Under the pieces are notes generated by a model. It was not told the origin of the DNA and did not search any database. It was given only the letters and a program-made list of their open reading frames with translations. From assembly GCA_023544495.1 (NCBI GenBank), contig JAMJFV010000079.1, positions 1 to 8,470 of the forward strand: a stretch of DNA of 8,470 bases, written 5' to 3'. Numbering within the stretch: position 1 is the stretch's first letter; the number at the start of each line of letters is the position of its first letter. Source of the DNA: ANME-2 cluster archaeon (GTDB taxonomy: Archaea; Halobacteriota; Methanosarcinia; Methanosarcinales; Methanocomedenaceae). This document shows, one piece after another, positions 1-5,648 of the stretch. The translations under genes were made by a program, and so were the position numbers.

Positions 1-129
1 TGCCAAGGCTTCCTTTAGCTAAGGGGTCTGAATAATTACGCAGATTTTATTATTTATATCGCGACAGAAAAGGCCGTACACATGTAAATATATCTATACT
101 CTCAGCAATAGGTATACAATCGGGAATAG

Positions 130-1029
130 ATGGACAACAGTGAATATGGGGCAATGAAATTGGAACAGATAGAACAAACCTTAAATAAAAACAATAAATT
201 GGAACAACCTGAGTCTGCCGGTCCAAAAAAAAACAAGCATCCCGAGGACCAACCGATAGTCTATGCGCAGACCAAAGTACAGGCGGTCAATCAGGATGTG
301 ATGAAGGAGCGCAGAGTGGTCGCGATGCTGAAGCATGATCCGAGAGCCGAAGTATTCCGGATGTTGCGAACCAAAGTCCTCAAACAGTTGCGGGAAAACA
401 ATTGGAACAGTTTTGCCATCACCGCTCCGACACAAGGCGCGGGAAAATCGATGATTGCCGCCAATTTGGCCATCGCAATGTCCATGGAGGTCAATCAGAC
501 AGTACTGATTGTTGATCTGGATTTAAGGTATCCAAAATTACACTGGTATTTCGATCTAGAGGTCGAACTGGGGTTGAAGGATTACCTTATGTCCGATATA
601 CCCTTGTCCGATATCCTGATAAATCCCGGAGGCTATTGGCTAACGGGCACTGAGACCGTAAAAAACGATATAGCCTTATCTGATATCCTGATAAATCCCG
701 GATTTCAGCGTTTAGTGTTATTGCCTGGTAGAAGCCAGACGATAGACGCTTCGGAAATGCTGTCCAGCCCCAGAATGAAGAGTTTGATTGAAGATATAAA
801 AAGCCGCTATGAATCAAGAATCATAATATTTGATTTGCCGCCCATTCTGTCCACGGATGATGTTCTGGCCAGTATGGACTATTTCGATGCGGCCTTGCTG
901 GTGGTTGAAGAGGGCGGTAATAAGCCGGAAGAAGTAACCAGGGCTTTGCAAATGCTGTCGGGCACCCAATTGTTGGGCACCGTATTAAACAAATCGGAAA
1001 CTCTGCCCGATCATCAAGGATATTATTAA
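130..1029 (+). CDS. CpsD/CapB-type cytoplasmic tyrosine autokinase (BY-kinase) of an exopolysaccharide locus
   Basis: The 299-residue P-loop protein has the bacterial tyrosine kinase layout. A variable, charged, Asn/Gln-rich N-terminus (about 1-68) is followed by the ExxRxLRT-like helix (residues 74-81). Next come Walker A APTQGAGKS (99-107, Lys106), Walker A' VLIVDLDLR (125-133) and Walker B IIIFDLPP (231-238). No membrane segment is visible, so it is the split (CpsD-like) form that needs a separate Wzz/PCP membrane partner; none is in the window. Family members autophosphorylate a C-terminal tyrosine cluster and tune polysaccharide chain length or export. Here the tail carries only Tyr298-Tyr299. 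The general look resembles the PEP-CTERM/exosortase-associated kinases, but I cannot confirm that subgroup. Residues 168-191 are an apparent in-frame insertion repeating DIxLSDILINPG. The start is uncertain: ATG 130 has ggga four bases upstream, and ATG 154 (MKLEQIEQ) would also give a typical N-terminus. A ParA/MinD role is less likely given the EPS context and the LRT helix. Confidence 0.9.
   Translation: MDNSEYGAMKLEQIEQTLNKNNKLEQPESAGPKKNKHPEDQPIVYAQTKVQAVNQDVMKERRVVAMLKHDPRAEVFRMLRTKVLKQLRENNWNSFAITAPTQGAGKSMIAANLAIAMSMEVNQTVLIVDLDLRYPKLHWYFDLEVELGLKDYLMSDIPLSDILINPGGYWLTGTETVKNDIALSDILINPGFQRLVLLPGRSQTIDASEMLSSPRMKSLIEDIKSRYESRIIIFDLPPILSTDDVLASMDYFDAALLVVEEGGNKPEEVTRALQMLSGTQLLGTVLNKSETLPDHQGYY
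595..702 (+). repeat. Direct repeat inside the kinase gene (36-bp arms, 72-bp period)
   Basis: Bases 595-630 recur at 667-702 with 33 of 36 identical (differences at 601/673, 606/678 and 609/681), an offset of exactly 24 codons. Both arms encode DI(P/A)LSDILINPG. The 36 bp between the arms (631-666) encode residues 168-179 and do not resemble the 36 bp after the second arm. Within the first arm there is also a smaller repeat: tgtccgatat at 590-599 and again at 605-614, 15 bp apart. Confidence 0.85.
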
Positions 1030-1047
1030 CCGAGATTATGCAGCGAG

Positions 1048-1094
1048 TGTAGGTGCGAATTCATTCGCACTGTGCGGATAAATCCGCACCTACA
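1048..1094. repeat. REP-like palindromic element (double hairpin)
   Basis: This is a 47-bp element. Its ends tgtaggtgcg (1048-1057) and cgcacctaca (1085-1094) are perfect inverted repeats. Inside are two independent hairpins: gtgcgaa/ttcgcac (1053-1059 with 1064-1070, 4-base loop) and gtgcgga/tccgcac (1072-1078 with 1083-1089, 4-base loop). It lies 18 bp after the kinase stop codon. This layout is typical of REP/BIME-type extragenic palindromes that are mobilised by RAYT transposases. In the mRNA it could protect the 3' end or attenuate transcription. It has no T run, so it is not a classical intrinsic terminator. Confidence 0.75.
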
Positions 1095-1259
1095 TCTGAA
1101 ATTCGTCCGTGCACTTGAGGAAGTTATTTTATGCGCGTTCCTTAGGATTCGGCCGTAACAATTTTCCTGGTTAATAGGGATGTACCGGTGACAGAAGGAG
1201 CATCGATCGCAATTTACGCGCTTCACTACATTCAGCACATGAGGAAGGCGAATATAGAA

Positions 1260-1352
1260 GTGGGAGCGATGCCCTCATCGCGACTAAACGACTAACCGGG
1301 CGATTTTAAATCGCGATGTAATATCCAAAAGGCATAAAGACATCGCTCCCAC
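1260..1352. repeat. REP/MITE-like element with nested inverted repeats
   Basis: This is a 93-bp element bounded by a perfect 12-bp inverted repeat, gtgggagcgatg (1260-1271) and catcgctcccac (1341-1352). A nested second pair lies inside: catcgcga (1276-1283) with tcgcgatg (1311-1318). A short third stem, gcgattt/aaatcgc, occupies 1300-1314. From memory, palindromes of this gtgggagcga type are common between genes in methanotrophic gammaproteobacteria, but I could not check copy number. It has no coding capacity. Confidence 0.7.
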
Positions 1353-1740
1353 AGGGACGCTTTTAACTTGAAGTGATATCGGCATAGCCGAATCCTTAGC
1401 AATTCAGGTTCGACAAAGTTCTCCCTGGCTTGCCGAAGAAGGGGATTGCCGCGAGCAGCTAATGCTAGAGACCTATGCGGCACCGGTGCGGCAAAGCACG
1501 TTAAAGTTTGATAGGGCATGACCCAATGTGAAAAACAGGATAAAAATTACCCGAGTCTAACGCCCCTTCTTAAGGGCAAATTAAAGTAGATCGGCCAAAA
1601 TTTCCGGAAAGTAATAGTTATTGTCTATGTTTTTTCACGATAAGATAACTTCTAGCAGGACGGGAGTTTTAAACTCATTACGCTGATTATCAATAGACAT
1701 ATTTTTGATGGACAATAATGTGGTTGGCAATAAGTTTGAC

Positions 1741-1754
1741 TATAATCAATTATA
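1741..1754. promoter_or_regulatory. Candidate -10 box/operator upstream of the beta-helix gene
   Basis: The perfect inverted repeat tataat-ca-attata sits in an AT-rich stretch about 175 bp before the beta-helix gene. It offers a consensus -10 hexamer (1741-1746). The bases where a -35 should be (about 1718-1723) do not match TTGACA, and ttgact at 1736-1741 is too close. It could be a promoter that depends on an activator, or an operator, or simply AT-rich chance. Confidence 0.25.
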
Positions 1755-1928
1755 TTGTGCGAGAATACTTGGCCTCGATTATTGCGGTTGGAAAAATTTC
1801 TAACGGGATTATTTTTACCTGCTAACTTTCTATAAAGGACTTAATGTGCGTAATAGAAAAATAAACTCCTTGTATTTTCAAATTATTTAAATTAAAAAAA
1901 ATTGATTGAGCTGCTTTGGGATGTGATG

Positions 1929-3152
1929 ATGAAAAAAAATATATTTAATGTTAAGAGAATTCTTTTATTGCTTTGCCTGTTTTCAAGCTCATCCTATGCG
2001 CAGGATTATTATGTTTGTAACAATGGAAGTGATGGCAACTCCGGTTCGTCACCCTATGAACCTTGGGCGACATTTGATTATGCCATGTCAAAATTTGGTA
2101 AGTTAAACGCTGGCGAATCTATTTTATTTTGTAGGGGCGGAACATTTACTTCATCTTATCCCAGGCTATTTAACCAAAACTGTACTCAGGATGCACCTTG
2201 CACCATAGCCGATTATATACCTCCAAATATAGCGCCTACAGATGCCAAACTGCCTATTATTAAAAGTAGCGTCACTAAAGGGATATTGAATTTTCAGGAT
2301 GGCGGCCCCGCGGATCATGATGAAGGCTATATTGTTAAAAATTTGTCACTCAAAGGAAACGGTACAGGAAGTGGTATTTTTCTGTTCAACGACGTGGATT
2401 TTTTAACAATTGACAACGTTATCATTGATGGTTTTGAGATTGGCGTATATTCAGCGACAGCTAATGCGCCTAATCCCGGTGCCAATCAGGTCAATGAAAA
2501 TATAATATTAATAAATTCGGAAATTATTAATAATAAGGGGCAAGGTTGGTTAGGTGGTTGTAATAACTGTTTAATACATAATAATAAGTTTATTAATAAC
2601 GGTTTTTCAAAGAAAATATATAACCATAATATCTATATCGGTGGACGTGATAATTATGGTATTACTATTTCTAATAATACGTTATACAAATCAGCCATCG
2701 TGGATGGCAAATGCTATGGAGTTTCTTTGGTGGTTCATGGTGTTGTACAAGAATTGACCATTAAGAATAATACGGTTTATGAAGATATTGGCGCTGCTCA
2801 CCCTACATGTTGGGGCATCAGTGTTGACCCCGGCTATGCTACAGAAGAATCTTTCAGTAATGTGATAATTGTGGATAATAAGGTGACTAATGTCGGTAAT
2901 GTGGGCATCGGTTGCGCATCCTGCACGGATTTACGAGTTTTAAATAATACCGTAACGCACTCCCAGGATTTCGGATTTACGGCAATCAGAGTGCCCGTTA
3001 GAACAGAAGACACCGTTAAATCCGATCGTATAGAAATTACTGGCAATTTTATTGATCTGCTGGATACCAATAACAGAGGTAAACAGGGTATAGTGGTGCC
3101 CGTTACAGGTGATATCAACAACGGAACAAATGAGATTTACATATCCAGGTAA
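1929..3152 (+). CDS. Secreted right-handed parallel beta-helix protein, probable polysaccharide-active enzyme or binder
   Basis: I choose ATG 1929 as start (407 residues). ATG 1926 or TTG 1902 would add 1 or 9 residues, but only the chosen start gives a clean signal peptide: MKKNIFNVKR, then the hydrophobic stretch ILLLLCLF, then SSSSYA with predicted cleavage before QDYYV. The mature protein opens with YYVCNNGSDGNSG followed by PW, the N-terminal signature of many pectate-lyase-like beta-helix proteins. It then shows repeated rungs of the type I-x-I-x-N-N-x-x-x (NNKFINN, ISNNTLY, IKNNTVY, LNNTVTH). It has ten cysteines after the signal peptide, including two CxxC pairs (CNNC and CASC), so disulfides and a periplasmic or outside location are likely. 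Related folds include polysaccharide lyases, hydrolases and C5-epimerases; the catalytic type cannot be read here. GC is very low (about 23% over 2521-2640 by hand count), unlike its neighbours. The ribosome binding site is weak. The C-terminus may be truncated by a frameshift near 3134-3150. Confidence 0.8.
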   Translation: MKKNIFNVKRILLLLCLFSSSSYAQDYYVCNNGSDGNSGSSPYEPWATFDYAMSKFGKLNAGESILFCRGGTFTSSYPRLFNQNCTQDAPCTIADYIPPNIAPTDAKLPIIKSSVTKGILNFQDGGPADHDEGYIVKNLSLKGNGTGSGIFLFNDVDFLTIDNVIIDGFEIGVYSATANAPNPGANQVNENIILINSEIINNKGQGWLGGCNNCLIHNNKFINNGFSKKIYNHNIYIGGRDNYGITISNNTLYKSAIVDGKCYGVSLVVHGVVQELTIKNNTVYEDIGAAHPTCWGISVDPGYATEESFSNVIIVDNKVTNVGNVGIGCASCTDLRVLNNTVTHSQDFGFTAIRVPVRTEDTVKSDRIEITGNFIDLLDTNNRGKQGIVVPVTGDINNGTNEIYISR

Positions 3153-3286
3153 TATTAATAAATTATTATCGTGCCAAGGATGGCTCAATAAATAGTATGA
3201 GCTATCATTGTGGCTATTCAGCCAATAAACGCTTAGTTAAGAAACATATCGTTGTTCCGGCATGGATTGCCGGTGTAACGATTTAA
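3134..3286 (+). pseudogene. Possible out-of-frame 3' continuation of the beta-helix gene
   Basis: Immediately around the beta-helix stop (3150-3152), a second frame is open from 3134 to the stop at 3284-3286, about 50 codons. It encodes a protein-like stretch including INYYRAKDGSINSMSYHCGY, then KKHIVVPAWIAGVTI. The beta-helix protein ends abruptly on a rung (NEIYISR), and a single-base loss near the stop would join the two. It could equally be a chance open frame in AT-rich DNA, and its last part overlaps the hairpin at 3248-3282. Confidence 0.25.
3248..3282. terminator. Imperfect hairpin after the beta-helix gene (terminator or REP-like palindrome)
   Basis: The stem consists of atcgtt (3248-3253), a 3-base internal mismatch, ccggca (3257-3262), a 5-base loop, tgccgg (3268-3273), a mismatch and aacgat (3277-3282). 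It lies 95 bp after the beta-helix stop and about 80 bp before wzm, where a transcript boundary is expected. The T run of an intrinsic terminator is missing, so it may instead be an extragenic palindromic repeat. Confidence 0.4.
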
Positions 3287-3291
3287 CTGAA

Positions 3292-3307
3292 TGGCATCAG
3301 GTCAGCT
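3292..3307 (+). promoter_or_regulatory. Candidate sigma-54 (-24/-12) promoter for the wzm-wzt operon
   Basis: The 16-mer tggcatcaggtcagct fits the TGGCAY(R)N4(TT)GCW consensus at nine of twelve defined positions. It has the invariant GG (3293-3294) and GC (3305-3306) at the required 10-base separation. Mismatches are at the R and the two T positions. Transcription would begin near 3318, giving a leader of about 46 nt before the GTG of wzm. Sigma-54 control, through the PrsK/PrsR pair, is established for PEP-CTERM-associated EPS loci. No enhancer site was identified, so this stays a candidate. Confidence 0.35.
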
Positions 3308-3363
3308 TTTATGTACAATTGTTTTGCTTCAATAATCGTTTAAACAGTATTTAGGATCAGGTA

Positions 3364-4356
3364 GTGGATTTAGACATCATTTCAGGAATCAACCAATTTC
3401 TTACCGAAAATTCGTCGCTTTCATACATCCCTCTTGGCACCTGTATAATTATTGGTTTGGCCGCCAGTTATTATCAGGTTAACAAAAGGACCAGACTGCA
3501 ACCGGTAACTGATAATGGCAATATAAATACCCCGGCCAAACCCAAACTGGTAATCGAAGCCGGACGTACCGAACGCCAGTATTGGCATGATCTTTGGCGC
3601 TACCGGGAATTATTCTATTTCCTGGCCTGGCGCGATATTCTGGTACGTTATAAGCAAACCATTATCGGTGTCGCCTGGGCAGTGCTGCGACCGCTGTTAA
3701 CGATGATTGTATTCAGCGTGATCTTCGGCAAACTGGCGAAATTACCTTCCGATGGCGTGCCTTATCCCATAATGGTATTTGCCGCGATGCTGCCTTGGCA
3801 ATTTTTTGCCAATGCCTTGTCCGAATGCAGTAACAGCCTGATCAGCAATGCTAATCTGGTGTCCAAAGTCTATTTTCCGCGCCTGATTGTGCCCACCAGT
3901 GCTGTTGTTGTCAGTTTTATCGACTTTTTGATTTCCTCCAGCATACTGGTCGCTTTGATGATCTGGTACCAGTTTGTGCCTACTTGGGGCATGCTCATGC
4001 TGCCGCTTTTAATTCTGCTGGCGTTTGCGGCAGCGCTGGGCGGAGGCCTCTGGTTTGCCGCACTCAATATTAAGTATCGCGATTTCCGTTTTATTGTCCC
4101 GTTCGTAGTGCAATTTGGCTTGTATGTATCCCCAGTCGGCTTTAGCAGCAATGTCGTACCGGAACAGTGGCGTCTGTTATATTCGATCAATCCCATGGTT
4201 GGTGTGATCGATGGCTTCCGCTGGGCTATTTTGGGTCAGGACACCGCGATATACTGGCCAGGGTTTCTGTTGTCTGTCGGGATTGTGGCTTGCCTGTTAA
4301 TCAGCGGTATTTGGTATTTTCGTAAAACGGAACGCACTTTCGCGGATATTATTTAA
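3364..4356 (+). CDS. wzm: ABC-2 type polysaccharide export permease (Wzm)
   Basis: This is the inner-membrane permease half of an ABC exporter that moves lipid-linked O-antigen or capsule-type polysaccharide from cytoplasm to periplasm. The family core runs from about residue 68 to 330. It has the amphipathic ELFYFLAWRDILVRYKQT segment (82-99), then six hydrophobic segments near 104-121, 136-156, 177-200, 207-234, 245-262 and 299-318. Conserved features include the WAVLRP motif, a VSKVYFPR loop (166-173) and LNIKYRDFR (234-242). The length of 330 aa exceeds the usual 260-280. About 60 extra residues precede the core and contain an additional hydrophobic segment (about 20-38). The start GTG at 3364 has AGGA seven bases upstream, and there is no Met until residue 113, which supports the long form. 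It sits 2 nt before wzt, and the two products should form the transporter as a 2+2 complex. Confidence 0.92.
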   Translation: MDLDIISGINQFLTENSSLSYIPLGTCIIIGLAASYYQVNKRTRLQPVTDNGNINTPAKPKLVIEAGRTERQYWHDLWRYRELFYFLAWRDILVRYKQTIIGVAWAVLRPLLTMIVFSVIFGKLAKLPSDGVPYPIMVFAAMLPWQFFANALSECSNSLISNANLVSKVYFPRLIVPTSAVVVSFIDFLISSSILVALMIWYQFVPTWGMLMLPLLILLAFAAALGGGLWFAALNIKYRDFRFIVPFVVQFGLYVSPVGFSSNVVPEQWRLLYSINPMVGVIDGFRWAILGQDTAIYWPGFLLSVGIVACLLISGIWYFRKTERTFADII

Positions 4357-4358
4357 TT

Positions 4359-5648
4359 ATGTCAGACGCAGTTATCAAAGTTGAAAACCTCAGCAAGAAA
4401 TATGTCATTTCCCATCAAACCAATGTGCGAGGAGGGCATGGCACATTGCGCGATGCAATCACCGACGGCTTTAGATCGGTGAGTAAGCGATTTACCCGAC
4501 AATCAAATGTAGATCCCAGTCATGAAGAATTTTGGGCGCTCAATGATGTATCGTTTGAAATCAAGCAAGGCGATCGGGTCGCCATTATCGGGCGTAACGG
4601 TGCAGGCAAATCCACGCTGCTGAAAATTTTGAGCCGCATCACCGAGCCGACCCGAGGCAGGATCATTATCGAAGGCCGCGTAGCCAGTTTGCTGGAGGTT
4701 GGTACGGGCTTCCATGCCGAATTGACCGGCAGAGAGAACATCTTTCTCAACGGTGCGATTCTGGGCATGAGCAAGCAGGAGATCAAACGCAAATTCGATG
4801 AAATCGTCGCCTTTTCGGAAGTGGAAAAATTTCTCGATACCCCGGTAAAACGTTATTCATCGGGCATGTATGTGCGTCTGGCGTTTGCGGTTGCCGCACA
4901 TTTGGAACCGGAAATCTTGATTGTCGATGAAGTGCTTGCGGTTGGTGATATGGAGTTTCAGCAAAAATGCCTGGGGAAAATGGAATCTGTCGCGAACGAG
5001 GGCCGTACCGTTATCTTTGTAAGCCATAATATGAGTGCAGTCCAAAAACTTTGCGAACGATCAATTTTACTAAGAAGCGGTAAATTAATTTCTGAAGGAG
5101 AAACTAAGGAAATAGTCAAAGACTATTTAAGTTATTTGACGAAAACTGCGGAAGATCCATTCGGAGATAATCCGGAACGAAGTGGAAGCGGTGAAATAAG
5201 ATTGACCGGTGCTGAATTACTTAATTCTGATGGTATACCAACTACGCATCCGGTTTCCGGTGAAAACATTACTGTCGCCCTTGAATACGAAACCTCGACT
5301 GAAGTGCGCGGTTTCGATGTGATAATGACAATATACAATCATCTGGGTGTGGCAGTTACCAATCTAAATACACGAGTATCAGGTTTTGCAATCCAACCAG
5401 ATATGAAGGGCAGGGTTTATTGTGAAATAGAGAATCTGCCTTTACCGTTTGGAGAATATAGAATCGCTGCGGCTATTCAGTACAATGGGCGGAACGCCGA
5501 TCATTTTCCTACATTGCTTGTCTTTGAAATAACGGCAAGTCGTTTCTTTTCGACCTTTCAATCGCCTGATATCCAATATTCAACAGCATTGGTAGCTCAT
5601 TCGTGGCGATCAGAGTCAATAGTTCGTTCTGAGTCTTTAGTTTACTAA
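4359..5648 (+). CDS. wzt: ABC transporter ATPase with C-terminal glycan-recognition domain (Wzt)
   Basis: This is the ATPase partner of Wzm. Residues 1-250 form the nucleotide-binding domain: Walker A GRNGAGKST (78-86), the Q-loop region around 108-130 (LLEVGTGFHAELTGRENI), signature YSSGM (166-170, the usual Wzt variant of LSGGQ), Walker B ILIVDE (186-191) and the H-loop VSHN (His223). The insert between the first strands and FWALNDVSFEI is typical of this subfamily. Residues of about 275-415 match the beta-sandwich Wzt_C type of domain, which in characterised ABC O-antigen systems binds the non-reducing end of the chain and makes export specific. The total of 429 aa fits Wzt proteins with such a domain. 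Base composition drops sharply at about base 5040, just after the H-loop, suggesting the C-terminal part has a different history. The stop overlaps the next start (TAATG). Confidence 0.93.
   Translation: MSDAVIKVENLSKKYVISHQTNVRGGHGTLRDAITDGFRSVSKRFTRQSNVDPSHEEFWALNDVSFEIKQGDRVAIIGRNGAGKSTLLKILSRITEPTRGRIIIEGRVASLLEVGTGFHAELTGRENIFLNGAILGMSKQEIKRKFDEIVAFSEVEKFLDTPVKRYSSGMYVRLAFAVAAHLEPEILIVDEVLAVGDMEFQQKCLGKMESVANEGRTVIFVSHNMSAVQKLCERSILLRSGKLISEGETKEIVKDYLSYLTKTAEDPFGDNPERSGSGEIRLTGAELLNSDGIPTTHPVSGENITVALEYETSTEVRGFDVIMTIYNHLGVAVTNLNTRVSGFAIQPDMKGRVYCEIENLPLPFGEYRIAAAIQYNGRNADHFPTLLVFEITASRFFSTFQSPDIQYSTALVAHSWRSESIVRSESLVY

Larger units (their letters stand above)
1030..1901. other. 872-bp gene-free spacer with REP-like palindromes and an AT-rich leader
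   Basis: No frame here gives a protein-like ORF with a start and ribosome binding site. The first part (1030-1400) is dominated by two palindromic elements, annotated separately. The block cttaggattcggc at 1141-1153 also reappears inverted at 1387-1399 with one mismatch. From 1400 to 1560 the sequence is of moderate GC and featureless apart from short hairpins, for example the 5-bp stem at 1379-1391 and a gccc/gggc stem near 1561-1576 that is not followed by a T run. From about 1600 to 1901 it becomes AT-rich, as expected of a promoter and 5' leader for the downstream beta-helix gene. One 49-codon stretch (1146-1293) is open but has no good start, so I do not call it a gene. Confidence 0.6.

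Noticed and set aside
1..60. Tail of an upstream gene at the window start
   Set aside because: Each forward frame meets a stop within the first 40 bases, and the few codons before it (e.g. AKASFS then stop at 20-22) are too short to identify.
95..118. Sigma-70 promoter for the kinase (tatact at 95-100 or tatac near 113)
   Set aside because: -10-like boxes exist, but the bases at the expected -35 positions do not match the consensus, so I do not list it as a feature.
1026..1238. 70-codon open frame on the minus strand behind the kinase
   Set aside because: It covers the double-hairpin element, is Cys/Arg-rich in a way typical of non-coding translations, and has no plausible start context.
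1146..1293. 49-codon open stretch on the + strand (contains IAIYALHYIQHMRK)
   Set aside because: It looks somewhat protein-like but has no convincing start or Shine-Dalgarno and ends in the palindromic element. It could be a gene remnant, but there is too little to call.
1292..1519. 75-codon open frame on the minus strand in the gene-free spacer
   Set aside because: It runs through the palindromic element at 1260-1352, has no ribosome binding site and its product shows no recognisable motif. It reads like translated repeat DNA.
1561..1576. Short hairpin gcccctt...aagggc as a terminator
   Set aside because: The stem is short with a bulged base, no T run follows, and no gene ends nearby.
1725..1740. 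Another weak -24/-12 match (tggcaataagtttgac)
   Set aside because: The spacing is right but the invariant GC of the -12 element reads GA, and other consensus positions also fail.
1769..1785. Second sigma-54-like site, ttggcctcgattattgc, before the beta-helix gene
   Set aside because: The separation between GG and GC is 11 bases instead of the strict 10, which normally abolishes sigma-54 promoter function.
5132..5338. Minus-strand open frames within wzt, wzm, the pyruvyl transferase and the glycosyltransferases
   Set aside because: All lie opposite genes with clear conserved motifs. They are shadows of the coding strand with no independent evidence.
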